Source: Candidatus Hatepunaea meridiana
GTDB taxonomy: Bacteria > Electryoneota > AABM5-125-24 > Hatepunaeales > Hatepunaeaceae
DNA length: 51,203 nt
Direction of reading: 5' to 3'
Assembly: GCA_030765125.1 (NCBI GenBank)
Contig: JAVCDD010000355.1
Location: 1-51,203 of the forward strand
Shown: one piece after another, positions 1 to 8,477 of the stretch
Numbering within the stretch: position 1 is the first letter of the stretch
Layout: each line of letters begins with the position of its first letter
Translations under genes and position numbers: made by a program
Notes under the pieces: generated by a model
Databases searched by the model: none
Told to the model about the DNA's origin: nothing
The model's input: the letters and a program-made list of their open reading frames with translations, nothing else

Positions 1-24
1 AACCATCATTTTACTGGATATTAA

Positions 25-114
25 CCCCTTTTTGTCATTCCCGCGAAGGCGGGAATCCAGGAGAAACAATAAGTTATCTGGATTCCCGCCTTCGCGGGAA
101 TGACAAAAAAGGGG
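25..114. repeat. Palindromic element, GTCATTCCCGCG type (copy 1)
   Basis: An inverted repeat with arms at about 25-60 and 78-114 and a loop of about 17 nt. The core GTCATTCCCGCGAAGG is shared with the copy at 27619-27702. The outermost CCCCTTTTT/AAAAAAGGGG part is palindromic here but is not shared with the other copy. It is a dispersed REP/MITE-like hairpin with no coding content. Confidence 0.85.
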
Positions 115-154
115 CTTTCCGGTCAGAAACTAAATAGGGAATTGATATAGTCGT

Positions 155-1693
155 TTGAACGATTCGAACTCAAACAACGGAATTTTAATTATACAGTTTT
201 GGAATCTACTTGGCACAATGAAATTTGCCATTTGGATTCTTGTTCTGACAGCCGTTCTTTCGTTGTTTTCACTTATTATCGGTGAGTTTCTTCCGACCGG
301 AACTTCCCAAACACTATTTGTAGCGCTCTTTGAATTAAATAATCCTTTTCGAGCCTGGTGGTTTCGTTTACTTTTGGGTATACTATCTATCAGTCTTACC
401 GTCTGTATAGTTCAACGTACACCAACGTTAATTCGGCAGGCTTTTGGCATTCCAGTTTTTTTTAATCAAAATGTACTTAGAAGCTTCAAGAGCTATCGTC
501 GAACCAATCAACCGGACGGTGAAGTTTGGGCAAGCAGGCTTTTTAACAGACTTGGGCTTTCATATCATCGTATTGAAAAAGGGGGATATACCGCATTATC
601 GGGTAAATCCGGTGGTCTTTCCAGACTTGCGCCGTTACTGCTTCATTCAGGCTTACTGTTGTTGTTGATTGGCGGGTTGATTATCGGCATATCAGGATAT
701 TCTCTTCACGTAAGAGGTTCCGCAGGTAACATCATAACCAATCCTGAATGGGATTTCGCTTTACGAATTGATAAGTTCGAATTGTTTTATCATCCGCTTT
801 CAATCAATCAATGGGTCGAACTACCTGATGGTTTACGCGGTAAGGTGGTTAGAGTTCAGAATGATAGCGCCCGGATCGAGCTTTCCGGTCATTCTGGGAA
901 AGTTCACTATCACTGGTTTCCCAAGGATTCTTTGGAAAACGATTTTCTCATCTCAAAAGGAGGGGAACTTACTCCTTATCAAGGGAATATACGCAGTTAT
1001 GTAACTACTGCTACAATACTTGTAGATGACAGTGCGCTCTTTGAAGATAGGATCGAAGTTAATCATCCACTTCGGTTTAATGGTTATCGGTTTTATCAGA
1101 CGAGCTTTGAAACCGGTGGTGTTAATACTGATGTTGACACAATAGTCGTTCAGGTACAGAGCGATCATGGCACAGAAATCGTAAAACTTACTCCCGAAGG
1201 TGATTCCGTTTCACTGCCGTGGTTAAACTGGTCGCTTAAACCGGGCAGCTTCTATCCCGACTTCAAACTTGACCAAGATATGCAGCCGTTTTCAGCTTCA
1301 GGGCATTTACACAACCCGGCGATGCGTATCAAGCTATTTGATGATAATAAGGAAGTTGGCGAAAGATGGGTATTCAAGCAGGTTTTGGGAAATATGGGCG
1401 GAGATGATCTTCCATTAAGTTTGCACATCGTTAATCTGGTTGGAGTAACAACGAGACCTGCCGATTATATTACCGTTCTTAATGTCAGGAAAGAAAGTGG
1501 AGGATGGGTGATATGGGCTGGATTTATATTTGTGACTATAGGACTCTTTCTCGGATATGGATTAAATTATCGACAGGCTTGGGTGGTAATAGTTAAGAAG
1601 CCTGAAGGTAATGATGAGATACATCTGGCGATAAGATGTTCTAATAATGATCATGGGTTTCGGGAACGGTTTGATAGTATATTAACCAAGTAG
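155..1693 (+). CDS. resB: ResB-like cytochrome c biogenesis protein
   Basis: This is a membrane protein of system II (Ccs) cytochrome c maturation, which with CcsA delivers and attaches haem to apocytochromes on the outer face of the cytoplasmic membrane. The 512 residues show the ResB plan: membrane segments near residues 25-45, 67-85 and 160-180, a large extracytoplasmic domain, and a final membrane segment near 450-470. The motif NHPLRFNGYRFYQ in the soluble domain is typical of the family. The start is a TTG at 155; the next in-frame ATG (218) would begin just before the first membrane helix and give a shorter leader. No ccsA lies downstream, so a partner would have to be upstream of the window or elsewhere. 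Confidence 0.85.
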   Translation: MNDSNSNNGILIIQFWNLLGTMKFAIWILVLTAVLSLFSLIIGEFLPTGTSQTLFVALFELNNPFRAWWFRLLLGILSISLTVCIVQRTPTLIRQAFGIPVFFNQNVLRSFKSYRRTNQPDGEVWASRLFNRLGLSYHRIEKGGYTALSGKSGGLSRLAPLLLHSGLLLLLIGGLIIGISGYSLHVRGSAGNIITNPEWDFALRIDKFELFYHPLSINQWVELPDGLRGKVVRVQNDSARIELSGHSGKVHYHWFPKDSLENDFLISKGGELTPYQGNIRSYVTTATILVDDSALFEDRIEVNHPLRFNGYRFYQTSFETGGVNTDVDTIVVQVQSDHGTEIVKLTPEGDSVSLPWLNWSLKPGSFYPDFKLDQDMQPFSASGHLHNPAMRIKLFDDNKEVGERWVFKQVLGNMGGDDLPLSLHIVNLVGVTTRPADYITVLNVRKESGGWVIWAGFIFVTIGLFLGYGLNYRQAWVVIVKKPEGNDEIHLAIRCSNNDHGFRERFDSILTK

Positions 1694-1730
1694 TGATTTT
1701 TACAATTTTTAGTCAGACTTGATTATCACA

Positions 1731-2105
1731 ATGTGGAACATTCAATTCATAATAAAAGGTCACTATTGCGAGATTGGTGCAATGGAGAAGAGATCGCGAT
1801 GTGAAGTGACGGATTTACTAAATAAATTGGAAAAAACAGACGAAGCAGTATATAATAGCATCCTGACCCTGCTCGAAAGGATTGCACAGATAGGACCACC
1901 CTGTAATAGGACTCAATTTAGATATTTAGGCAATAAGATATCAGAAATTAAAGTTAAGAACCTTCGGATTTTCTGCTTTTATCAACCAAGCTTGAAAGTA
2001 AATAGGTTATTAATACTTTCGCACGGATGGGCTAAAGGCACCAAAAAAGAACAGAACAGGCAGATAAAGATCGCTGAAAAGCGTTATACGGAATTATTCA
2101 GTTAG
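1731..2105 (+). CDS. HigB/RelE-type toxin (phage-derived Gp49-like family)
   Basis: A small basic protein (about 124 residues) of the Gp49-like/HigB toxin type. These are ribosome-dependent mRNA interferases of type II toxin-antitoxin modules. The family signs are the central segment with RYLGNKISEIKV, the strand IRIFCFYQ-like (here LRIFCFYQ), and the C-terminal HGWAKGTKKEQNRQ followed by a helix. It lies 9 nt ahead of an XRE-type antitoxin gene, the toxin-first order of higBA modules. The start is put at the ATG at 1731; a TTG at 1719 would add four residues. There is no sign of truncation. Which of the RelE/HigB subfamilies it belongs to is uncertain. Confidence 0.82.
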   Translation: MWNIQFIIKGHYCEIGAMEKRSRCEVTDLLNKLEKTDEAVYNSILTLLERIAQIGPPCNRTQFRYLGNKISEIKVKNLRIFCFYQPSLKVNRLLILSHGWAKGTKKEQNRQIKIAEKRYTELFS

Positions 2106-2114
2106 GGATACACA

Positions 2115-2477
2115 ATGCAGTATAGTAAATGGGCAAAAGAGCGTTACGACAGATTGAAAGATAAACCGGAATATCTGGCAGTTAAGCTTATGATTGAAAT
2201 AAACGATCAGCTTTATAACAGGATGGAAGAATTGGGGTTATCGCAATATGATCTGGCGGAACGAATCGGTAAAAGCCAGTCTTATGTGTCGAAACTGCTT
2301 AATCATGGCACGAATATGACCTTGAAAACGCTTGCAGCTTTGGCAATGGCTCTTGAACTGGATATTGAACCGCCTGTTTTTAAACCGAAGAAGCTTTCTG
2401 TCAAGCCCGGTGAAGAATTGGCAAGACGTCCCTCTACTGATAATGTTAAATTGCGTAAATTCGTTTCAGCCGAGTAG
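2115..2477 (+). CDS. HigA-type antitoxin, XRE helix-turn-helix
   Basis: A 120-residue DNA-binding protein with one HTH_3/XRE domain at about residues 38-92 (LGLSQYDLAERIGKSQSYVS is the helix-turn-helix core). It follows the toxin gene by 9 nt with an AGGGAT ribosome-binding site inside the gap, so the two are very probably one transcript. By family analogy it binds and neutralises the upstream toxin and represses the operon. The C-terminal tail after residue 92 is polar and probably flexible. Confidence 0.85.
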   Translation: MQYSKWAKERYDRLKDKPEYLAVKLMIEINDQLYNRMEELGLSQYDLAERIGKSQSYVSKLLNHGTNMTLKTLAALAMALELDIEPPVFKPKKLSVKPGEELARRPSTDNVKLRKFVSAE

Positions 2478-2518
2478 AATATATAGAGAGGCGCTTTTCG
2501 GTCAGACGTTATTCAGGA

Positions 2519-2590
2519 TGGGTACGATAGACATTCCTGTCTGTCGTTTCAAGATTAACTAATACTGACAGACAAGAATGTCTGTCCTAC
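2519..2590. repeat. REP-like inverted pair, GACAGACA subtype
   Basis: Two inverted hairpin units (about 2519-2545 and 2567-2590) of the form GTAG plus a GACAGACATTC/TGTCTGTC stem lie in the gap between higA and the next gene. The stem differs from the GTTGGACA and GTCAGACA subtypes elsewhere in the window but keeps the same GTAG foot and size. The rest of the 2478-2743 gap is AT-rich, and I see nothing else in it. Confidence 0.7.
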
Positions 2591-2743
2591 TCTTTTCTGA
2601 GTGAATTAGCTACTATACTATTGATTTCGTTCATAAAAAGTAGTAAATTAGAAACAAAAAAATGCTGTCGGCAGGAAAAGAAAAAAATAAATCAGAATCC
2701 TGCTGTTACAGCCACAGAATTCTTTAAATAACAGGAGTACGTA

Positions 2744-4930
2744 ATGAAAAACGGTTTCCTAATTCTTTTGGCGGGATTACTTATTGTAAGTCTCCTGCCA
2801 TACAATTGTATTGCGGCGGATGATCAGCCAACTATGAGTAGAGCTTATCCGGTTGAACTTCGCGGTGATGGTGAACAACAAAAACCAGCAGGACCTCGTC
2901 GTGATTTGGGTCCTGACTGGATCTTCTATGACGACGGTAGGGGTCAATGGTTGCTGCACTGGGGTAATAGTCCCTTATGGAGCAGGACGCAATTTACACC
3001 AAATGCCGACTTTGAGCTGCAAGCTGTTCGCTTTCAGATCAGCAACGGTAACGATGTAGATGAAACATGCCATGTATTTGTCTATACCGAGGATCAAAAC
3101 AACCATAACCTCGAGGATCTCATTTGGGAGGGCGAAACGGATGATCTTCCCAGCAACGAATGGATTACTCTTGAACTCGATGAAGATGACTTCCATACAT
3201 TCGATCAGGGTGAGAATTTCAGCATCATATATGGTCCGGCGCCCTCTGGTGATCCCAATAATAATGGTCAGGGCTGGTGGAACAGTATTGACTCTGCAAC
3301 TGATGTTCATCGCAGCTATGTTGCACAAGCACCACAAAACAATCCGCCATCTAATCACGCGAACGATTGGCATAATTTCGACTCAGATCTTCTTCTTCGT
3401 GCCAATGGTGAATTCCAGGATGATTTCATTGACGCTGGTATTATAGGTGTTTTCAACAATAACGAAAAGTGGGTTATGTGCCCAGGTGATGAACAGAGCA
3501 TTACCGCCAGATTAAGTTTCGACGGCACCGCTCCGAACTTCATTGTTGTTTCCTTCGACATATATGACAGCGAAGGGAATAGCGTTTGGGATGAACCTTG
3601 CGAAATAGTCGTTGAGGATCCCTTCGAGGACGATGATGAAATCGAGGTGGAATGCGAAGAAGTCTGGACTGCTGGGGATGAAGGTCATTATATGGTCGAG
3701 GTGTTGGCAGCGACAGAAGAAGACGCTAACGACGATAATGATATGATGTTCCTCGAACAGCTCGTCTATGATTTTGAAGCTGAAGAACATGGTTACCTGG
3801 GATTTTGCGATGAAGATGCTGACGGACAATTCAGTGGTACTGAAGATGAAGGCTGGATGGTCGGATTTCAGCATCCTGGCTGCGAAACCTCTTTATGGGT
3901 TGAAAAATTCCGCTACTTCTTCGAAAATGGTGGCGACCAGGCGTTAGAAGTACGCTTAGGTATCGGAGTATTTGATCCCGGTCAACGTACTTATGAATGG
4001 CGTGGATTCTTTACTGGAGAAATCGCAGCAGAGACAAGTGACTGGGTCGAGATCGAGCTTGAGGATGATGAAAAAGAGCAGACCAGCTTTGCAGATGGAC
4101 AGGAAGTTCATATTGCTTATTTCTACTCACCAGATCTTTCACTGAAAGCTGACGGCACTCCACCCATTTCCGGCGTCAATGCTGATATGCCTTCCACGAT
4201 GTTTACAGCAAGAGATAACGGACAAGAACCTTGGGAAGGTACTTATTTTGCCGAAGGCGGCGACTGGATGGGTCAAGTCATACTTGGCACTTCTGACGTG
4301 CTGCCTGAGGGAGCGTGGTTAAGAATTGAACCGGATACACTTGATTTCGGTCATAATCTTGCAACTGACGAGGATCACATCATTGAAGCCACTTTTACCG
4401 CTTATGGTAATGTACCTGTTGTTGTTGCAGGCTTTAGATTCTCAGGCGCAGCCGGTGATTATGTTACTTTAGATCCAAACGAAGAGTTTACAATTGAACC
4501 TGAAGAGGAACGAACCGTTACGGTGACATTCCGCACCGATGAGCAAGTTGACCTGGACTCACGTGTTATGATTAACAATGACTCTGATAATAAGCACAAC
4601 TATATTTGGACTATCTTAGCTTCAACGTATCCTGATGCAGTGGACGAAGCAAACATCGGAACGCCTGTCGATTACGCACTTTCACAGAACTTCCCGAATC
4701 CATTCAACCCGACGACCACTATTGAATATTCACTCAAAGCGGCAGGTGACGTTAAACTCAACGTCATTGATATGAGTGGTCGTGTGGTCAATGAAGTAGT
4801 AAACGGACGTCAGGATGCAGGTTATCACAATGTAGAGATTGATGCTTCAAATCTTCCTGCAGGTATTTATCTTTATCGTTTAACTGCCGGTGACTTCACC
4901 AGCACAAAGAAGATGCTTCTTCTGAAGTAA
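2744..4930 (+). CDS. T9SS type A sorted secreted protein
   Basis: A 728-residue secreted protein of unknown function. Residues 1-24 are a clear Sec signal peptide ending in CIAA. The middle is acidic and beta-rich without a domain I can name with certainty; around residues 510-610 it resembles an Ig-like/ASPM-type module (LRIEPDTLDFG followed by a FTIEPEEERTVTVTF strand). The last 80 residues are a T9SS type A sorting domain: NFPNPFNPTTTIEYSL, then GDVKLNVIDMSGRVV, GYHNVEIDASNLPAGIYLYR, and a basic end. It should therefore cross the outer membrane by T9SS and be surface-attached or released. The start is well supported by AACAGGAG 7 nt upstream. A strong terminator follows at 4976-5012, so it looks monocistronic. 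Confidence 0.88.
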   Translation: MKNGFLILLAGLLIVSLLPYNCIAADDQPTMSRAYPVELRGDGEQQKPAGPRRDLGPDWIFYDDGRGQWLLHWGNSPLWSRTQFTPNADFELQAVRFQISNGNDVDETCHVFVYTEDQNNHNLEDLIWEGETDDLPSNEWITLELDEDDFHTFDQGENFSIIYGPAPSGDPNNNGQGWWNSIDSATDVHRSYVAQAPQNNPPSNHANDWHNFDSDLLLRANGEFQDDFIDAGIIGVFNNNEKWVMCPGDEQSITARLSFDGTAPNFIVVSFDIYDSEGNSVWDEPCEIVVEDPFEDDDEIEVECEEVWTAGDEGHYMVEVLAATEEDANDDNDMMFLEQLVYDFEAEEHGYLGFCDEDADGQFSGTEDEGWMVGFQHPGCETSLWVEKFRYFFENGGDQALEVRLGIGVFDPGQRTYEWRGFFTGEIAAETSDWVEIELEDDEKEQTSFADGQEVHIAYFYSPDLSLKADGTPPISGVNADMPSTMFTARDNGQEPWEGTYFAEGGDWMGQVILGTSDVLPEGAWLRIEPDTLDFGHNLATDEDHIIEATFTAYGNVPVVVAGFRFSGAAGDYVTLDPNEEFTIEPEEERTVTVTFRTDEQVDLDSRVMINNDSDNKHNYIWTILASTYPDAVDEANIGTPVDYALSQNFPNPFNPTTTIEYSLKAAGDVKLNVIDMSGRVVNEVVNGRQDAGYHNVEIDASNLPAGIYLYRLTAGDFTSTKKMLLLK

Positions 4931-4975
4931 TTTTCTTTTACCGCAGAGAACGCAGAGGATACAGAGGAAAACTAT

Positions 4976-5012
4976 AACGTCGGCATCGTTTGATGATGCC
5001 GACGTTATTTTT
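4976..5012 (+). terminator. Rho-independent terminator
   Basis: A perfect 12-bp stem (AACGTCGGCATC pairing with GATGCCGACGTT), a 7-nt loop and then ATTTTT, 45 nt after the stop of the T9SS gene. Confidence 0.85.
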
Positions 5013-5014
5013 AT

Positions 5015-5107
5015 TCAGTAGGTCAGACACTCTTGTCTGACTCGCTGATTGTCGGACAGGAGTGACCAACCTACTGGATTGTCGGTCAGGAGTGTTCGAT
5101 CTACTGA
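5015..5107. repeat. REPIN-like cluster, CAGTAGGTCAGAC subtype
   Basis: It begins TCAGTAGGTCAGACACTC and ends GATCTACTGA, with three hairpin units (one forward, two inverted). The rest of the 4931-5370 gap has no gene: a GCAGAGAACGCAGAGG-type repeat at 4941-4970, the terminator, and from 5108 AT-rich sequence. Confidence 0.8.
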
Positions 5108-5318
5108 AATTGTAAAGACTGGTCTGGATAATTTAATTCCGACTGGTCTTTCCTCTTTTTGTGGCTTATAAAACCGCATTTTGTATCGTAAAACAACGAT
5201 TTTTATCTTATATTACTATTGATAGTGCAGGTTCTCTGCCAGCGGGCGGTCTCACTTTTTACACATAAATCAAGAATGTCTGTCATACTGTGGAACATTT
5301 GCATCTTGATGGTATTGT

Positions 5319-5344
5319 CATACGCACGGAGGCGTATGCTACTG
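5319..5344 (-). repeat. Single CAGTAG-footed hairpin, GCATACGC stem
   Basis: Read on the minus strand this is CAGTAG, then GCATACGC, a CTCCGT loop and GCGTATG. It has the same foot-plus-hairpin layout as the large repeat family but a completely different stem. It lies 27 bp upstream of gatE. Confidence 0.55.
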
Positions 5345-5370
5345 AAAAATAAAACCGGATTATCTAATAA

Positions 5371-7296
5371 ATGAAAACCAATCAATCCATTCACGATTTT
5401 AATCCACGCGCAGCCGGTTTTCGCTGCGGGTTGGAAATTCACCAGCAACTTTATACTGAAAAAAAACTGTTTTGCCGATGTCCGGCAGGATTATATTCTA
5501 ACGATTATGATGCCCAGGTTCTAAGACACATGCGACCGACACTCTCCGAACTCGGTGAGTATGACGGAACCGCCTTGATGGAGTTCAAGACTAAAAAGGA
5601 AATCATCTATCGCCTTAATAAAAAATCCGTCTGTACTTATGAAATGGATGATACGCCACCGTTCCCCATCAACCAGAAGGCAGTGGATATTGCTATCGAA
5701 ATAGCTCTGCTACTCAATTGTGCAATTGTCGGTGAACTCCATGTTTCTCGTAAACAATACCTTGATGGCTCGATTCCTGCTGGTTTTCAACGCACGGCTA
5801 TAGTCGGAGTAAATGGATGGATACCTTACAAGGATCGAAAGATCAACATCATCCAGCTTGCCATAGAAGAGGATGCCTGTCGCGAGGTATCGGATGTAGG
5901 TCATCTCCGCGTTTACGCCACCGATAGATTAGCAATGCCCTTAATAGAAGTTGTAACTGCTCCGGATATGCTGGATCCGCAAGAGTCTTATGAGGTTGGT
6001 GTGCAATTGGGCAGATTGTTGCGTGCTACCAGTAAAGTACGACGCGGCATCGGCAGCGTCAGGCAGGATGTGAACGTTTCAGTAACAGGGGGCACGCGAG
6101 TTGAAATAAAGGGCGTCCCGCGATTACCACTCATTCCTGATTTAGTGCACTGGGAGGCTTGCCGTCAATATTCTCTTCTTGGAATGCGAGAGGAAATGAA
6201 AGAAAGGGGAATTAAGCAGGACAATCTTGAATCCGAGAGGTTCGATATTACAGGTCAACTTAGTCATCCCGCAATCGCCAGACTGTCGGATGATTCATTC
6301 AAGGTGTCCGCAATACTCTTAAAAGGATTAAGCGGCTTATTAGTTCACAAGATAGGTTTTGATAGGACATTTGCTGACGATGTTGCCGGGCGTGTCAGGG
6401 TTATCGCCTGCCTTCAGCATAGACCAGTTATGCTGCATAGTGACGATACTTCAGTGTCTGGTTTTTCTCAACGTGATTTGGAATTGTTATCTTCAATCAC
6501 AGGCAGAGGAAAGGATGATTTGGTTGTAGTTGTTTGGGGACCTATGATTGACGTGGAAACAGCGCTGAATGAGATCGAAATCCGCTTCAAGGAAGCAGCG
6601 GACGGTATACCAAACGAAACACGACAGGTGTTATCAACCGGAGAGACAGATTTTGAACGCATCCTTCCTGGTCCGAACCGGATGTACCCCGATACCGATT
6701 CTCCGCCTATTGTAATTTCAAGCGACCGAGTAGCAGCTATCAGGAAAAAACTGCCTGAATTGCCTTGGGATAGAGAAAAACGTTACAAGGAAATGGGAAT
6801 CCCGCATCATCTATCATGGATGCTGGCGATCTCACCACGCGCGATTCTCTTTGACAAATTGACATCAAATAATGGTGTCGCACCAAAGCTGACAGCAGTT
6901 GTTCTAATTGAACTGATTAAACATTTCAATAGGCTGGGAGGAAATCCGGATTCTATAAGCGACTCTGATTTGGAAGCGCTCTTTTTATTATATCAAAAAG
7001 GAGCTTTCAGCAGGGAAGGATTCAGGCTTTTGATTGAAGGACGTGCTCATGAAAAAGATGCTGACTGGATGAGGATAGCGGATAAAATTGGTATTAGAAA
7101 AGTTGACAATAAAGAGATTAAGGATGCTATTGAACGGATGGTTGTATCATTAAATGATAATGGTACCGTTGATGATGATCTTAAAAATAAAGTGGCGATG
7201 GGGCTGGTTATGAAGGATTTCAGAGGGTGTGTGCCGGGGGTAGATCTGGCACAGATGGTTAGTGAGTTTTTCAGTGGGTCAGACACTCCTGTCTGA
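5371..7296 (+). CDS. gatE: Glu-tRNA(Gln) amidotransferase subunit E (archaeal-type GatE)
   Basis: GatE is the tRNA-binding, kinase/transamidase subunit of the GatDE complex, which converts Glu-tRNA(Gln) to Gln-tRNA(Gln) in archaea. The 641-residue length fits GatE, not the roughly 480 residues of bacterial GatB. The cradle domain (1-285) has GLEIHQQL at 20-27, Cys35 and Cys37 of the metal site, and RPTLSELGEYDGTAL. An AspRS-like GAD insertion follows at about 290-410 (RFDITGQLSHPAIARL), then GIPNETRQVL, ILPGPNRMYPDTDSPP, and a helical/YqeY tail. It starts with ATG and has a weak ribosome-binding site. The last residues (SGSDTPV) and stop are encoded by a repeat element, so the native C-terminus has been rewritten. 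No gatD lies nearby, and glnS is present in the same window. Confidence 0.9.
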   Translation: MKTNQSIHDFNPRAAGFRCGLEIHQQLYTEKKLFCRCPAGLYSNDYDAQVLRHMRPTLSELGEYDGTALMEFKTKKEIIYRLNKKSVCTYEMDDTPPFPINQKAVDIAIEIALLLNCAIVGELHVSRKQYLDGSIPAGFQRTAIVGVNGWIPYKDRKINIIQLAIEEDACREVSDVGHLRVYATDRLAMPLIEVVTAPDMLDPQESYEVGVQLGRLLRATSKVRRGIGSVRQDVNVSVTGGTRVEIKGVPRLPLIPDLVHWEACRQYSLLGMREEMKERGIKQDNLESERFDITGQLSHPAIARLSDDSFKVSAILLKGLSGLLVHKIGFDRTFADDVAGRVRVIACLQHRPVMLHSDDTSVSGFSQRDLELLSSITGRGKDDLVVVVWGPMIDVETALNEIEIRFKEAADGIPNETRQVLSTGETDFERILPGPNRMYPDTDSPPIVISSDRVAAIRKKLPELPWDREKRYKEMGIPHHLSWMLAISPRAILFDKLTSNNGVAPKLTAVVLIELIKHFNRLGGNPDSISDSDLEALFLLYQKGAFSREGFRLLIEGRAHEKDADWMRIADKIGIRKVDNKEIKDAIERMVVSLNDNGTVDDDLKNKVAMGLVMKDFRGCVPGVDLAQMVSEFFSGSDTPV

Positions 7297-7517
7297 CTCG
7301 TTGGATGTTGGACAAGAGTGTCCAACCTACTGTATTGTTGGACAAGAGTGTCCAACCTACTGTATTGTCGGACAGGAGTGTACAACCTACTGTATTGTCG
7401 GACAGGAGTGTACAACCTACTGTATTGTCGGACAGGAGTGTACAACCTACTGTATTGTCGGACAGGAGTGTCCAACCTACTGTATTGTTGGACAAGAGTG
7501 TCCAACCTACTGGAAAT
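7270..7517. repeat. 30-bp tandem array of hairpin units
   Basis: After one forward unit (7273-7300) come seven copies of a 30-bp unit (GTTGGACAAGAGTGTCCAAC plus CTACTGTATT) starting at 7307, 7337, 7367, 7397, 7427, 7457 and 7487. Outer copies have perfect TTGGACA/TGTCCAA stems. The central four read TCGGACA, and three of those end in TACAAC, so the stem is imperfect there. The array has no spacers, so it is not a CRISPR. The first unit overlaps the end of gatE. Confidence 0.92.
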
Positions 7518-7592
7518 CTGGGGACAGTATACCTATTTTATAAATATCTGATGTTTTCAAGGACATAAGATAAAACAGGTATACTGTCCCCA
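7518..7592. repeat. Palindromic GGGGACAGTATACC element (copy 1)
   Basis: A 75-bp inverted repeat with ends CTGGGGACAGTATACC/GGTATACTGTCCCCAG, immediately after the tandem array. Copies 2 and 3 lie at 24701-24787 and 26499-26592. It resembles non-autonomous REP/MITE elements and carries no ORF. Confidence 0.85.
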
Positions 7593-7628
7593 GGTTTTCT
7601 AACCTGCTTTAATAACTTGAGGATTATA

Positions 7629-8357
7629 ATGAAACGGAACATGATCCTTTCTTATCTCTTTTTCTTCATCATTACAGTCAGTACAGTAGCAACCGCTTTT
7701 TCCGATCCGAGCCACAATGAGGATGAGTGGAAAAAACAGCAAGTTAGACTGGTAAAAGGACTTGAATCTAAAGGAATAACTGATAAAGCAGTCCTTCAAG
7801 CTATGACAGATGTACCGCGTCACGCTTTTGTTCCGAAGTGGTGGCGGTCGGATTCCTATCAGGATCGTCCATTGCCAATCGGTCACGAGCAAACCATCTC
7901 ACAACCTTACATCGTGGCTTATATGTGCGAGGCGTTGAAGCTTACCGGTAAGGAGAAAGTGCTTGAAATTGGTACTGGCTCCGGATATCACGCTGCAGTG
8001 TTGAGCCTTTTATCAAAGATGGTGTACACTATCGAAATCGTTCATGAACTCGGTGAATCAGCGGCAAAACTATTAGACAACCTTGAATATGAGAACATAG
8101 AAGTAAAGGTCGGAGATGGTTATCAGGGATGGGCAAAACATGCCCCTTTCGATGCAATTATTCTAACAGCAGCGCCTCCGAAAATCCCGCAACCGCTATT
8201 GGATCAATTGAAAATTGGTGGACGCTTGATAGCTCCGGTCGGCGTCAATTGGCAGGAACTTGTGCTTGTAGAGAGAGTAGAAGAGGGTTATAAGAAAACC
8301 GAACTGCTGCCGGTGCGGTTTGTTCCTATGACAGGTGAAGCGCAACAGCGAAGATGA
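7629..8357 (+). CDS. pcm: Exported protein-L-isoaspartate O-methyltransferase
   Basis: It transfers a methyl group from S-adenosylmethionine to isoaspartyl residues, starting repair of damaged proteins. The PCMT core is complete: MTDVPRHAFVP, the substrate loop GHEQTISQPYIVAYM, the SAM-binding EIGTGSGYHAAVL, and the late FDAIILTAAPPKIP and GGRLIAPVG. Unlike the cytoplasmic enzyme it begins with a hydrophobic signal peptide (MKRNMILSYLFFFIITVS...), so it probably acts in the periplasm. The ATG at 7629 is preferred because GAGG lies 6 nt upstream; a TTG at 7617 is also in frame. Its upstream region is entirely repeats, so the promoter must lie in or between them. Confidence 0.9.
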   Translation: MKRNMILSYLFFFIITVSTVATAFSDPSHNEDEWKKQQVRLVKGLESKGITDKAVLQAMTDVPRHAFVPKWWRSDSYQDRPLPIGHEQTISQPYIVAYMCEALKLTGKEKVLEIGTGSGYHAAVLSLLSKMVYTIEIVHELGESAAKLLDNLEYENIEVKVGDGYQGWAKHAPFDAIILTAAPPKIPQPLLDQLKIGGRLIAPVGVNWQELVLVERVEEGYKKTELLPVRFVPMTGEAQQRR

Positions 8358-8371
8358 TTACCTTGAGAAAT

Positions 8372-8477
8372 GCGTCATCTTACTCTGGATCGCTCAAGCT
8401 TGCTTAAGCAGTTTATATCATATGTTTGTTCCAGACCAAGCTCAAGCAAGCTTGAGCACTCCGGAGTAGGATGACGC
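8372..8477. repeat. Long palindrome overlapping the start of the K+ channel gene
   Basis: The outer arms GCGTCATCTTACTCTGGA and TCCGGAGTAGGATGACGC enclose GCTCAAGCTTGCTT/AAGCAAGCTTGAGC. The ATG of the downstream channel gene (8471) lies inside the right arm. Confidence 0.8.

Noticed and set aside
3060-3446. 128-codon open frame inside the first T9SS gene
   Set aside because: It is a shadow frame; the T9SS gene has a signal peptide, ribosome-binding site and sorting domain in its own frame.
7262-7568. Several overlapping open frames and a CRISPR-like look
   Set aside because: The units are contiguous with a 30-bp period and no spacers, so not a CRISPR. The open frames exist only because 30 is a multiple of three.
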